A DNA stretch of 64,000 nt from Cryobacterium fucosi (GCF_004403515.1 NZ_SOHH01000061.1:1-64000); one strand, 5' to 3'; shown: positions 8,429 through 17,404, numbered from the stretch's first letter. Notes: generated by a model not told the origin, from the letters alone. Translations and numbers: made by a program.

Positions 8429-11161
8429 CTACTGCGCAGCCGCCGCATTCGTGGCGGTGAACGGTGCGTAAGAGCGGGCGCCCTCGGCGATGTCCCGGTT
8501 GAGCCGGGTAAGCCGGGCGACGAGCTCGCCGGGGTTCTGTGCGGCCGACTTCGGCCAGCCGTACGCGGCGACGACGGCCTCGTCGAGACGCTTGTGCAGG
8601 GCGGCGAGGTCGGTGAAGCCGCCGTCGTCCATCAGGTTGTAGAGCCTGGTGAGCCCGATGTTGTGCTCGAGGCACAGCGCGCTCCTTCGGGCATACAGGG
8701 CAACGGATGCCGCGGCGACGGCCGCGCGCTGATCCGCCGTCACCGGGTCTGGCCAGGGGAACGTCTCGAACACCGTCGTCGGCGTGTACCGCAGACGCGT
8801 TTCGAGCGTGGAGGAGCGCGCCCACGCCCACGCGTCATGCGCGCGGGAAAGCAGGACGCCCATGCTGTAGTCGTCGTCGAAGGCGAAGACCATGTTCGCG
8901 TTGCTGGCGAGAGTCCACGTGTCTACCCAGGCGATGAGCATGCGCTTTCCGTGGGCTCCGACGGCCGCGTAACGGTCGAACGACGATGTAGCCTGACGTA
9001 ATCCAACGCGCGGCTCACCAAAGAGCCACCAATTCCTACGGTGCCCTTCGCGGCGAACCGTGTCCCGGAATGGTTTCACCTCATTGCGCACGATCGAAAG
9101 CGCCGCAGGGTACTTCGCTGCATTTTCAAGCGGTCGCTGAGCGAAATCGATGATCCATCTGCTTGGCGCTTGGTCTGGGAAATCAGCGAGATCACTCGCC
9201 GTCAAATACGGGCGCACGACATCCCGGTACTTGACAGTTTGATTTGCGAGAAGTACCGACGCCACCGTGGGGGGCACGACAAATCCAGAGCCAACGGGTA
9301 TCGGGCCCTGGAAGCACCTGCTCTTGTTCGCACCGAGCGCAACCGGCGCCCACTCCCCGCCGGTCCCGGCCGTCAGCGACGAGGTGATCCCGTCCACCCG
9401 CACGCCATCCAACTCGAACTCCGCGGGCGCGGCATCCGGCTGTTTGACCCAGTTCACGATGCTCACATGCACCTTGGCGTCGCCCGGCCATTTCTGCGTG
9501 GAAACGGCATCCGTGATCACGCCGCCCGTCGCGACGATGTAGTTGAGCGAGGCCTCGCGCCCGCGGTTCTGCGTGATCGAGTTGGTGCCGACGAGCCCGG
9601 CCCGCTGACCCGGCTTCAGCTGCTCCTGCGCACGACGGAACCAATAGACGCAGAGGTCGCGCACGCCCACGCCGAAGCTCTTTCCGAGCCACTCGACGTA
9701 CGGCCCGCCGAGACCCGCCCGCAGCAACTGCGACCCGAGGAACGGCGGGTTGCCGATGATCGCATCGACGTCGGGCCAGTCGGTTCGGAGCGCATCGGCG
9801 GCGCGGATGCCAGAGAGGTCGACGAGCGGGAGCACCGGCTCGGCCTCGCCGTAGCGCTCGATCATCTGCCGATGGCCCATCCACAGTGTGACGCGCGCGA
9901 TGAGCACGGCGATGCGTTCGATTTCGATTCCCTTGATGTTTGCGAGCGGGTAGTACGGCAGCGGGCCGGCGGGAACGGGCGCGCCCGTCTCCTGCGCGAG
10001 TCGGCTCATCCGCTGCTTGAGCTCGTGTTCAAGGCCACGCAGCTCGCGGTAGGCGACGTAGAGGAAGTTGCCGCAACCGCAGGCGGGGTCGAGCACCGTG
10101 AACGCGCAGAGCTCGTCGAGCAGCGAACGCGCCTCTCCGGCGGTCGCGGCGGCGTCGATGCGTTCGCGCCACGGGCGCACGATCGTGGGCGTGACAATCT
10201 TCATGATGTCGGCCTCGTGCGTGTAGTGCGCGCCGAGTTCGCCGCGACGCTCGTCGCCGAGCACGCCCTCCATGAGAGAGCCGAAGATGGTGGGGTTCAC
10301 CTCGCGCCAGTTGAACTCGGCCGCATCCCGCAGGTGCACAAGCTCATCGCGGTTGAGGTAGACCGCGGCGGGCTTGGCGAAGAGTTCACCGTTCACGTAG
10401 CGGGTTCCCGCGTACCGGCCCTTGCGGTTGTGGTTGCCCTTCTGGTTGAGCAGGGTGAACAGGTAGCCGATGTCGCGGGCCGAGTCCGGGTCTTTCTCGG
10501 CCAGCAGACCGTCGACCGTGTTCTGCAGCGGATACCCCTCGAGCATGCCGAGGTCTTCGGCGAAGAGACACCAGACCAGTTGCATCGTGAAGCGCTGGAT
10601 CTCGTCGATCGGCGCGGCCGAGCGGTCGGCCATCGAGGTGTACAGCTCGGCGATGTGCCGCGCGGCATCCTTCGTCAGTTCGCGGCGGTGTTCGGAAAAA
10701 ACCGGGTCGATGCTGTCCGACTGCAGGAACAGCAGCGCGTCGTAGTGGTCGGGCAGTTCGTCGATGCCGAAGCGGATGCGCGGCTCGTTGGGGAAACGAC
10801 CCGGCTCCCACACCTCGAACTCGCGGAAGTTGCAGGTGACCACCCAGCGTGCGGCCTGGATGTTCTCCTTCGAGTTCGAGGACTCCTGCCAGTAGCGGAT
10901 GCGCTGGTCTTTCGCCTTCTCGAGGGCGACGTTCGGGCCCTTCATCTCTACGATGAGGGTGCCCGGCCAGTGCAGGTCCATGAAGCCCGCCGACGACCTG
11001 AAGTCTTCGAAGAGCGCGCCGACGGCGGTGCGATCCGAGCCGTAGGCGTCGAAGAGTTCGTTGAGGAAGGTCTGCGCCTCGGCCTTCTCGGTGCCCGCGT
11101 AGCCCGACCATTTCTTGACGAACTTGTCAAGTGCCGCCTGGATCTCGAGGCCGCTACGCAC
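8429..11161 (-). CDS. MmeI-like (type IIL) fused restriction-modification enzyme
   Basis: A 910-aa single-chain enzyme. The N-terminus carries a PD-(D/E)XK nuclease of MmeI type: D62, nine residues, then E72-M-K74 (DLHWPGTLIVEMK), exactly the D-X9-EXK spacing. A helical connector follows, then an N6-adenine methyltransferase domain with motif I DPACGCGNF near residue 357 and motif IV NPPF near 468. The C-terminal ~350 residues would hold the target recognition domain. Length matches MmeI (about 920 aa). Enzymes of this family cut some 20 nt from the site and protect the host by methylating one strand. GTG at 11161 fits family N-termini (IQAALDKFVKKWSGY). The recognition sequence cannot be read from here. 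Some members are annotated only as methyltransferases. Confidence 0.85.
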   Translation of the reverse strand: MRSGLEIQAALDKFVKKWSGYAGTEKAEAQTFLNELFDAYGSDRTAVGALFEDFRSSAGFMDLHWPGTLIVEMKGPNVALEKAKDQRIRYWQESSNSKENIQAARWVVTCNFREFEVWEPGRFPNEPRIRFGIDELPDHYDALLFLQSDSIDPVFSEHRRELTKDAARHIAELYTSMADRSAAPIDEIQRFTMQLVWCLFAEDLGMLEGYPLQNTVDGLLAEKDPDSARDIGYLFTLLNQKGNHNRKGRYAGTRYVNGELFAKPAAVYLNRDELVHLRDAAEFNWREVNPTIFGSLMEGVLGDERRGELGAHYTHEADIMKIVTPTIVRPWRERIDAAATAGEARSLLDELCAFTVLDPACGCGNFLYVAYRELRGLEHELKQRMSRLAQETGAPVPAGPLPYYPLANIKGIEIERIAVLIARVTLWMGHRQMIERYGEAEPVLPLVDLSGIRAADALRTDWPDVDAIIGNPPFLGSQLLRAGLGGPYVEWLGKSFGVGVRDLCVYWFRRAQEQLKPGQRAGLVGTNSITQNRGREASLNYIVATGGVITDAVSTQKWPGDAKVHVSIVNWVKQPDAAPAEFELDGVRVDGITSSLTAGTGGEWAPVALGANKSRCFQGPIPVGSGFVVPPTVASVLLANQTVKYRDVVRPYLTASDLADFPDQAPSRWIIDFAQRPLENAAKYPAALSIVRNEVKPFRDTVRREGHRRNWWLFGEPRVGLRQATSSFDRYAAVGAHGKRMLIAWVDTWTLASNANMVFAFDDDYSMGVLLSRAHDAWAWARSSTLETRLRYTPTTVFETFPWPDPVTADQRAAVAAASVALYARRSALCLEHNIGLTRLYNLMDDGGFTDLAALHKRLDEAVVAAYGWPKSAAQNPGELVARLTRLNRDIAEGARSYAPFTATNAAAAQ

Positions 11162-11218
11162 GGGCCACCGCGCCGGCGCAGGCCACCCTGCTCCGGCCGA
11201 CCGGGGAACCTGGCCGCA

Positions 11219-11488
11219 CTAGATCAGCCGCACGGCGTCGCCGGCGTAGTACGTGTCTTGCAGCAGCCGCTTGTGGGTGCGGGCGAGGTCTTCGATGGCG
11301 TCAACCAGGGCGAGCTCGACGTTCTGGCTCCCGCCGGACTTCTTGACCAGCGCGAGCGCCTTCTTGGCACGGGAGAGGGTGTGCTCCAGGTTGAGCAGCA
11401 CGTCGGAGATCTCCCCCATCGCCTGCTCCTGTGCGACCTGGTGCGCGGTGCGGCCGTCGGCGTGCTCCGCGTTCGATTTCGCGCCCAT
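11219..11488 (-). CDS. Small helical protein upstream of the restriction-modification gene
   Basis: An 89-aa, mostly alpha-helical protein with a coiled-coil-like centre (VLLNLEHTLSRAKKALALVKK), no signal peptide and no membrane segment. It ends 57 bp before the MmeI-like gene on the same strand, so both are likely transcribed together. I do not recognise a family. It could be an accessory or control factor of the restriction-modification enzyme, but it lacks an obvious helix-turn-helix. Confidence 0.6.
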   Translation of the reverse strand: MGAKSNAEHADGRTAHQVAQEQAMGEISDVLLNLEHTLSRAKKALALVKKSGGSQNVELALVDAIEDLARTHKRLLQDTYYAGDAVRLI

Positions 11489-11720
11489 TCCAGCCCCTCA
11501 GCTTCCGTCAGTTCGTGGTTTCCAGACTACCCGGGGGCTGCGACATCCCTTCGACGGTGGCCCCTGTTTCGAAGAGTCGGCACCGGAGGCGGGTTGGGGA
11601 GGAGCCGCCTGCCCACCACCGACCGTGCGCGCTTGACGCCGGAGCTAGTCCAGCCACAGGCGTTCGGTGGCTGGCCTTTGTCCGAGCGGTGGAGTCCAAC
11701 GGCGCCGTGCGGGCTCGACG

Positions 11721-11810
11721 TCAGCCTCCGATCTCGCTGAAGAACGACCGGAGGTCGTCGGACACCAACTGCGGCGCCTCGGCGGAGGCGAAATGGCCGC
11801 CTCGCTTCAC
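11721..11810 (-). pseudogene. C-terminal scrap of an epoxide hydrolase-like alpha/beta hydrolase
   Basis: The minus strand encodes VKRGGHFASAEAPQLVSDD then RSFFSEIGG and a stop, with a TAG immediately upstream of the valine. GGHFA(S/A)xEAP is the catalytic-His segment near the C-terminus of epoxide hydrolases and related alpha/beta hydrolases. Only about 29 codons survive. I see nothing else between 11489 and 11720. Confidence 0.6.
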
Positions 11811-11842
11811 CTACGACCGCGTTTTCGACTCGGAGCTCCGCC

Positions 11843-12182
11843 GTGGGCGTTGAGCCCCGCTTCGACGAAGCGATCCACGCGCCCAACCGGCTACGCGTGT
11901 GCGGCCTCCTGCGCTCAGTTGCCAGCGCCGACTTCGCGACTATCCGCACAACGCTTGAACTCTCTGACGTGAGTCTCTCGAAAACGCTGCGAACCCTGGT
12001 GGAGGTGGGGTACGTCAGGACCGTCAAAGTTGCCTCGCCCGCCCGCCCGGACCGACGCACGACGTACCACCACTGTCAGCCTCACCCCACTCGGCCAACA
12101 CACCTTCGACGCGCACCTCAACGCGCTTCGCAACCTCGCCAAGCCACAAGCGAGCAGCGTCTCCGCCTCATCGTCTCGCTGA
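11843..12182 (+). pseudogene. Frameshifted winged-helix DNA-binding regulator
   Basis: Starts at GTG 11843. The first ~70 residues match the short winged-helix regulators of actinobacteria (PRFDEAIHAPNRLRVCGLL, then SDVSLSKTLRTLVEVGYV). After RPDRRTT the frame becomes nonsense, but the +1 frame continues the family as TVSLTPLGQHTFDAHLNAL and ends at a TGA at 12180-12182. One small insertion or deletion near 12065-12075 separates the halves. Either a decayed gene or a sequencing error; intact members are about 100-115 aa, which the repaired frame would match. Confidence 0.7.
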
Positions 12183-12653
12183 GGGTGGTTGGAAGGCGAT
12201 GCTCTGGGTGGTGAGAATTCGCCCTGACTGCGCCGTGCGCGTTTCCTACGATGATTTTGGCGATGGCCTCCAGTGAGCCAAGAGCATCCGTTAGAGCTCC
12301 TTCAAAGTCTTCGGGGGACGGTTCTGAGTTTCGTCAGGGCCTTCGTCATCCGGCGTCGCTGACGGGTTCACAACGCGACGTTCACCCAAAACGCTGGCCG
12401 CCGTGGTGTCTGTGGATATCCTGATCTCCCAGCACCCAGGATGGTCGAAGTCGAACCCGGTTCCCCACTCGTCACCGGGGCGTTCGTAGTTGCTGGATGC
12501 GTGTGGAACCGGACCCCACGAGAGCTGGCCGGGCGATACTACGACGCAGCTTGGGGCCGCAGGATGGACTCCCTGCGCCGCAGAGGAGCGCAACGATGGC
12601 CGCACACCGTTCCCCTTGCGACGCAGAGCACTTCCCGACCTCACCCTACAGTG
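12183..12653. other. Gene-free stretch, possible minus-strand relic
   Basis: No convincing gene. The minus strand between about 12360 and 12560 reads plausibly as protein (GFDFDHPGCWEIRIST), and the PGCWE signature recalls the C-terminus of small actinobacterial secreted/lipoprotein families. It has no lipobox or family-like N-terminus, so at most a relic. Confidence 0.3.
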
Positions 12654-12668
12654 GTACGCTATCAGGTA

Positions 12669-12678
12669 CTACTAGTAG
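12669..12678. promoter_or_regulatory. Palindrome in the leader of the toxin-antitoxin operon
   Basis: CTACTAGTAG is a perfect 10-bp palindrome just downstream of a weak -10 candidate TACGCT (about 12655) and partly overlapping the ribosome binding site AGGAGG (12677-12682), 5 nt before the antitoxin start. Phd/YefM antitoxins bind short palindromes over their own promoters, so this is the likely autorepression site. Confidence 0.5.
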
Positions 12679-12687
12679 GAGGCGATC

Positions 12688-12939
12688 ATGTCGGCGATCA
12701 CCGCGACGGAAGCACGCAGGAGCCTATTCGGGCTCATCCAACAGGTCAATGACGACCACATCGCTGTCGAGGTCGTATCCCGGCACGGAAACGCGGTCAT
12801 CCTGTCGAAGGAGGACTACGACGCGATGACCGAGACGGCCTACCTGCTGAGGAGCCCCGCCAATGCCGAGCGGTTGCTCACCGCGATCGAGCGCGCCCGG
12901 CGTGGCGAGTTCGAGCAGCACGACCTCTTCGACGCGTGA
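12688..12939 (+). CDS. yefM: YefM/Phd-family antitoxin
   Basis: An 83-aa antitoxin. Its N-terminal Phd/YefM fold is diagnostic (SAITATEARRSLFGLIQQVN, then VVSRHGNAVILSKEDYDAM). The C-terminal ~25 residues (ERARRGEFEQHDLFDA) form the flexible toxin-neutralising tail seen in YefM, where EHDL(I/L) is typical. A strong AGGAGG lies 5 nt upstream. It overlaps the toxin by 4 nt (GTGA), giving translational coupling so antitoxin is made first. The pair sits in a decayed accessory segment, consistent with recent acquisition. Confidence 0.92.
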   Translation: MSAITATEARRSLFGLIQQVNDDHIAVEVVSRHGNAVILSKEDYDAMTETAYLLRSPANAERLLTAIERARRGEFEQHDLFDA

Positions 12940-13196
12940 GGCGAACGATCGCCTTCGACCCGAATGGGTGGGAGGACTACGTCTACTGGCAGACTCAGGA
13001 CCGTAAGACTCTCAAGCGAATCAACCAGCTGATTACCGACGCACTCCGCGATCCGTTCGCTGGCATCGGCAAACCCGAGGCCCTTAAGCACATCCTCTCC
13101 GGCGCGTGGTCCCGCCGCATCGACGATACGAACCGCTTGGTCTATTTCGTCACGGACGACCACATCGTCATCCTGCAGGCCCGCGAACATTACTGA
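12936..13196 (+). CDS. yoeB: YoeB-family mRNA interferase toxin
   Basis: An 86-aa RelE-superfamily toxin that in E. coli cuts mRNA on the ribosome. It aligns along its whole length: GKPEALKHILSGAWSRRID for the catalytic Glu/Arg segment, NRLVYFV, and the conserved C-terminal AREHY with the catalytic His and Tyr. All key residues are present, so it should be active. Start GTG 12936 overlaps the antitoxin stop. No terminator is obvious downstream. Confidence 0.93.
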   Translation: MRRTIAFDPNGWEDYVYWQTQDRKTLKRINQLITDALRDPFAGIGKPEALKHILSGAWSRRIDDTNRLVYFVTDDHIVILQAREHY

Positions 13197-13859
13197 CCCG
13201 AGGTCCACGCTTCCCGCAAAGGGCTCGGCTTACAGGCACGTGTGCAGCCATTGGGTCAATGTGGACGGGGTGTGCTGTTGCGGTGAGTTCTTGGCCGAGG
13301 TGGCCATAGGAGGTGACACCGAGATAACATGTACATGACGTACTCAGCGTACGTTCGCACGCGCGGCTTTACCTGCGCAGGACGGTTGAAATGCCACTCG
13401 TCGCCGATTACAGGTCCTTTACAGACACGCGCTCACATCTCAAGGAAGTGTTCGATGCGGTACCCGGCCTCGACCCGCGAGGACCACGACGATTTCTGCG
13501 TGGTGGAGAAGTAGCAGCTCGTGCGCGGGGCATCAGGACAGCCTGTCCGGCATCACCGCACCTATGAGTTGGCGCTCTGGGACGGGCAAATCCTCCGCAC
13601 AAGAATCTCCAGACCCGTCGACAGGTCGACGTACTCTGCCGGGATGTGGACCCACATCCTGCGCGGCGGAAGCGGCGCAGCTGCTCTCCGAGAAGATGGC
13701 CGAGCGCTACGGCCACCCACGCAGTTCGTGAGTGATTCGACAGCTACTGGACTGATGAGCCTGAGCCCGACCGACCGTCCAGCGAGGGAGCCGACGGGGC
13801 AGCCGGCGCCGCGGCATCCGTTCGCATCGAGCCCCGCCGACGCCCGGTACTGTCGAGGG
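13197..13859. other. Gene-poor stretch with antitoxin relic
   Basis: Apart from the antitoxin relic at 13391-13515, I see no gene in these 660 bases. A short plus-strand open piece near 13670-13737 (QLLSEKMAERYGHPRSS) is unassigned. The last ~100 bases are the leader of the FAD oxidoreductase gene and contain one GGCATCCGT motif at 13812. Confidence 0.4.
13391..13515 (+). pseudogene. Frameshifted antitoxin relic
   Basis: ATG 13391 opens MPLVADYRSFTDTRSHLKEV, which looks like the start of a Phd-type or similar small antitoxin (YRSFTDxRxHLKEVLDA). After about 25 codons the sense continues in another frame (RYPASTREDHDDFCVVEK) and then hits TAG at 13512-13514. No partner toxin remains. Assignment rests on short text, so it is tentative. 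Confidence 0.35.
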
Positions 13860-15464
13860 ATGAGCGAACCCACACACGATGTCGTGATTGTCGGCGGCGG
13901 ACACAACGGCCTGACCGCCGCGGCCTACCTCGCCCTCGCCGGGAAGAGCGTGATCCTGCTCGAGCGTGACGACCACGTCGGCGGCGCGGCCATCTCCGCC
14001 GAGGCGTTCCCCGGCGTCGACGCGCGCCTCTCCCGCTACTCCTACCTGGTCAGCCTTCTCCCGCAGCGGATCATCGACGAACTGGGCCTGTCGATCGAGC
14101 TCGCCCGGCGCCGCTATTCCTCGTACACGCCGAACCCCGCCGACACCACCGGCGGCCTGCTGGTCGACCGCGGTGACGACGCCGCCACCCGCACGAGCTT
14201 CGACCGGGTCGGCGCCGGCGACGACTTCGAACCCTGGAACGCGTTCTACCGCGACACGGAGACCCTCGCCATGGCCCTCTTCCCCACGGTCTGCGAGCCG
14301 CTGCCGACCCGCTCGGAGGCGCGGCGGCTGGTCGGGGACGACAAGGTCTGGGACCAGTTCATCGAGCGCCCGCTCGGCACGGCCATCACCGAACGCTTCG
14401 CGAACGACCTGGTGCGCGGGGTCGTCGCCACCGACGGCCTGATCGGCACGTTCACGTCGTTGAACGATCTCTCCCTCGATGCCAACCGTTGTTTCCTCTA
14501 CCACGTCATCGGGAACGAAACCGGGGACTGGGACGTGCCGATCGGCGGGATGGGCGCCGTCACCGGCGCGCTCGAGAACGCGGCCCGCCAGGCCGGCACC
14601 CGCATCGTCACCGGTGCGCAGGTCACCTCGGTCAGCCCCGACGGCGAGGTGCGGTACCGCCGCGGCGACGTGGAACGCGTCGTCGTCGGCCGACACGTGC
14701 TCTCGGGCGTCGCCCCCTGGGTCCTTCAGGGGCTCCTGGCCGCCGCGGCAGGCAACGGGCCGGACTCGGCGCCCGTTCCCTCGCCGGCTCCGGCCATCGA
14801 GAAGCCGGAGGGCGCCCAGGTCAAGGTGAACCTGCTGCTCACCCGGCTGCCGAGACTGCGCGACCCGTCGGTCTCTCCCGAGGCCGCGTTCGGCGGCACC
14901 TTCCACATCAACGAGACCTTCAGCCAGCTCGAGGGCGCCTGGGACCAGTCGGTCCGCGGGGTGATCCCCGATCTGCTGCCCTGCGAGATCTACTGCCACT
15001 CGCTGACCGACCCGAGCATCCTCTCGCCCGAGCTCGTCGCTGCCGGCGCGCAGACCCTCACCGTATTCGGACTGCACGCGCCGAACCGCTGGCTGAGCGA
15101 CGAGAACAACGACGCCACCAGGGCCAGGCTCCAGGCGGCCGTGCTGGCCTCGCTCAATTCGGTGCTCGCCGAGCCGATCGAGGACCTGCTGCTGACGGAT
15201 GCCGAGGGAAACCCCTGCGTCGAGACGAAGACCACGCTCGACCTCGAGCACGCCCTCAATCTGCCGGGCGGCAACATCTTCCACGGCCCCCTGGACTGGC
15301 CGTTCCTCGACGACGACGAGCCGAAGGACACCCCCGCCGAGCGCTGGGGCGTCGCCACCGCGCACCCGCGAATCCTGATCTGCGGTGCGGGTGCGCGGCG
15401 CGGCGGCGGGGTGAGCGGAATCGGCGGGCACAACGCCGCCATGGCGGTGCTCGAGGACGCCTGA
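13860..15464 (+). CDS. FAD-dependent phytoene desaturase-like oxidoreductase
   Basis: A 534-aa flavoprotein. The Rossmann dinucleotide motif VVIVGGGHNGLTAAAYLALAG is followed by ERDDHVGGAA, and a C-terminal FAD motif RILICGAGARRGGGVSGIGGHNAA closes it. This layout is that of the CrtI/PYROXD2 family of NAD(P)/FAD-dependent oxidoreductases. No carotenoid genes are nearby, so a carotenoid role is not supported; members act on varied hydrophobic substrates. I chose ATG 13860 (MSEPTHDVVIVGGG) because it places the Rossmann strand at the N-terminus. Upstream sequence is non-coding in character. Confidence 0.85.
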   Translation: MSEPTHDVVIVGGGHNGLTAAAYLALAGKSVILLERDDHVGGAAISAEAFPGVDARLSRYSYLVSLLPQRIIDELGLSIELARRRYSSYTPNPADTTGGLLVDRGDDAATRTSFDRVGAGDDFEPWNAFYRDTETLAMALFPTVCEPLPTRSEARRLVGDDKVWDQFIERPLGTAITERFANDLVRGVVATDGLIGTFTSLNDLSLDANRCFLYHVIGNETGDWDVPIGGMGAVTGALENAARQAGTRIVTGAQVTSVSPDGEVRYRRGDVERVVVGRHVLSGVAPWVLQGLLAAAAGNGPDSAPVPSPAPAIEKPEGAQVKVNLLLTRLPRLRDPSVSPEAAFGGTFHINETFSQLEGAWDQSVRGVIPDLLPCEIYCHSLTDPSILSPELVAAGAQTLTVFGLHAPNRWLSDENNDATRARLQAAVLASLNSVLAEPIEDLLLTDAEGNPCVETKTTLDLEHALNLPGGNIFHGPLDWPFLDDDEPKDTPAERWGVATAHPRILICGAGARRGGGVSGIGGHNAAMAVLEDA

Positions 15465-15566
15465 CCGCTCCGCAGCCACACCGCGTCGGGTCGCCGCTGG
15501 CAAGTGACCAGAGAAGGGCATAGCGTGGTAGGTGAGGCCCGTGCCTCACTCACCGTGGAGGTTCCC

Positions 15567-16079
15567 ATGTCAGCCAAGCCAACCGGACGCCTCGCCCATC
15601 GCGAGGACGGGCTTTATCTCATGCTCGACCGGCTCTTCACCGCGCCGATCGACGACGTGTGGGCGAGCCTGAGCCGACCCGGCGGCCTCGCCGGCTGGAT
15701 CGGCACCTACACGGGCTCCCCTGAGACGGGCGCCGTGCGCTTCCGCCTCGACGAGCCTGACGCCGAGTGGGAGTACGTCAGCATCCTCAAATGCATCCCT
15801 CCGAAGCGGTTCACCGTCAACATCGGCGAGGGCGACGCAGCCCGGCACGTAATCCTTCACCTCGTCGAGGGTGCGGGGATGACCACCCTCACGTTCGGAC
15901 AGCGGTTGCACAGCGCCGCGGACGCCGAGACCGTCGGCCCGTACTGGGACTACTACTTCGACCGGCTGGTCGCCGCCCGGCACGGAAAGCCGCTCCCCGA
16001 CCGCGCGCACTACCACCCGCACGCCGAGTACTACCGGGAGCTCGTCGTTCCGAAGCGGGCCGCCGAACCGATCCACTGA
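15567..16079 (+). CDS. SRPBCC (AHSA1-like) domain protein
   Basis: A 170-aa START/Bet v1-like protein. It shows the family's opening strand LMLDRLFTAPIDDVWASLSRPGGLAGWIG, the central curved sheet, and a C-terminal helix around YWDYYFDRLVAARHG. Such proteins bind hydrophobic ligands; some modulate stress responses. Start ATG 15567 follows GTGGAGG at a good distance. It trails the FAD oxidoreductase by about 100 bp and converges with the thioesterase gene. Ligand unknown. Confidence 0.8.
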   Translation: MSAKPTGRLAHREDGLYLMLDRLFTAPIDDVWASLSRPGGLAGWIGTYTGSPETGAVRFRLDEPDAEWEYVSILKCIPPKRFTVNIGEGDAARHVILHLVEGAGMTTLTFGQRLHSAADAETVGPYWDYYFDRLVAARHGKPLPDRAHYHPHAEYYRELVVPKRAAEPIH

Positions 16080-16104
16080 CCGGCGTGGCCACTGGCCGGC
16101 GAGG

Positions 16105-16662
16105 CTACTCCCAGATGCTGGGGGCGGCCGCGCGGGTCGCCGGCATCGCGACATCCGTGCTCCACTCCAGCAGCCAGTGCGGAACGGTGACGGATGCCGG
16201 CACCGCCCCGACCGCGTCGGTGAGCTCGTCGATCGTGACGACTCCGCCGCCGCGTTTGAGGAATCGCCCTCGGATGAAGCCCTGGGCGTAGACCTCAGGT
16301 GCGCCGTCGGCATCCGGTCGCACGAAGCGCTGCTCCACGTAGACAGCCTTCTCGTCGAAGCCGAGGATGCGCGACTCCACGGTGAAGCGCTGGCCCAGGG
16401 TCAGGGATTTCCGAAAGCTGATGGTCTCCGAGACGACGACGGGGTACCAGCCCCTGGCGAGGAAGATCGCCCAGATTCCGGTGCGGTGCAGCATGTCGAA
16501 GCGCGCGATGTCCATGATCGACAGGTACACCCCGTTGTTCATGTGACGCAGGATGTCCTGGTCGGTCGGCAGGGTGATGAACCGGGTGCGGGCGACGTCG
16601 TAGTGGCCGAGCCGGGGGCCGAAGCGGGACAGCAGACTGTGGAGGAGGGTTCGCCAGAGCAT
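16105..16662 (-). CDS. Acyl-CoA thioesterase-like hotdog protein
   Basis: About 185 aa with the hotdog-fold features of the 4-hydroxybenzoyl-CoA thioesterase/THEM6-like group: DQDILRHMNNGVYLSIMDIARFDML carries the N(N/G)xxYxxxxDxAR segment, followed by the ETISFRKSLTLGQRFTVES strand pair. ATG 16662 is preferred; a GTG two codons upstream is possible. Divergent from the LysE gene, with a 48-bp shared promoter region. Substrate acyl chain not predictable. Confidence 0.78.
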   Translation of the reverse strand: MLWRTLLHSLLSRFGPRLGHYDVARTRFITLPTDQDILRHMNNGVYLSIMDIARFDMLHRTGIWAIFLARGWYPVVVSETISFRKSLTLGQRFTVESRILGFDEKAVYVEQRFVRPDADGAPEVYAQGFIRGRFLKRGGGVVTIDELTDAVGAVPASVTVPHWLLEWSTDVAMPATRAAAPSIWE

Positions 16663-16710
16663 ATGCACCCTGCGATGGTAGCCCGCCCCGGCGGCGGCTA
16701 GCATTCGTCT

Positions 16711-17349
16711 ATGGTTCCGTTGCCCAATCTGCTGACGTTCGCGCTGGCCTCCATCGCGTTGATTGCGCTGCCCGGACCGACCGTTTTGTTCGTGATCGGG
16801 CGGTCGCTGGCGCTCGGCCGCATCGGCGGTTTCCTCAGCGTGCTCGGCAACGCACTCGGAATGGTGCCCGTGATCGCCGCCGTCGCGCTCGGCCTCGGGG
16901 CCGTCGTCACCCAGTCCGTGGTGGTGTTCACCGTGATCAAGTTCGTCGGCGCCGCCTACATCGTCTACCTGGGCGTACACGCCATCCGGCACCGCCGCGC
17001 GGTGGCGAGAGACATCGGCGTCAGCGGCGCCCGCAAGTCCAACTGGCGCCTGCTGGCGGAGGGGTCGGTCGTCGGCATCAGCAACCCCAAATCGATTGTC
17101 TTCTTCGTCGCGGTGCTGCCGCAGTTCGTCGACTACCGGGCCGGTGCGGTGCAACTGCAACTGATGACCCTCGGCGTGCTGTTCGTGTTCCTGGCGCTGC
17201 TCGGCGACAGCATCTGGGCGTTGGCGGCTGGTTCGGCCAGGGCGTGGTTCGCGAAATCGCCCCGGCGGATGGAAAGCCTCTCGGCGACCGGCGGAGTCAT
17301 GATGATCGGCCTCGGCGGCGTGCTCGCGGCCACCGGCGCCCAGTCCTGA
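16711..17349 (+). CDS. LysE-family amino-acid exporter
   Basis: A 212-aa membrane protein with six predicted helices in the LysE/RhtB pattern. The opening LTFALASIALIALPGPTVLFVIGRSLALG contains the conserved PGP of helix 1, and the ISNPKSIVFFVAVLPQFVD segment is the family hallmark. Members export amino acids (Lys, Thr, Leu, homoserine lactone) or similar compounds. No adjacent LysG/ArgP-type regulator, so the substrate is open. Confidence 0.88.
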   Translation: MVPLPNLLTFALASIALIALPGPTVLFVIGRSLALGRIGGFLSVLGNALGMVPVIAAVALGLGAVVTQSVVVFTVIKFVGAAYIVYLGVHAIRHRRAVARDIGVSGARKSNWRLLAEGSVVGISNPKSIVFFVAVLPQFVDYRAGAVQLQLMTLGVLFVFLALLGDSIWALAAGSARAWFAKSPRRMESLSATGGVMMIGLGGVLAATGAQS

Positions 17350-17404
17350 GGTCGCCGCGGCGCGGTGCTGGTTCGGCGCTCGGCTCAGGCCGCGGCGGCG
17401 ATGG

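Noticed and set aside
9041-11740. Long plus-strand open frame opposite the restriction-modification gene
   Set aside because: It is the high-GC antisense shadow; the minus strand carries coherent nuclease and methyltransferase motifs.
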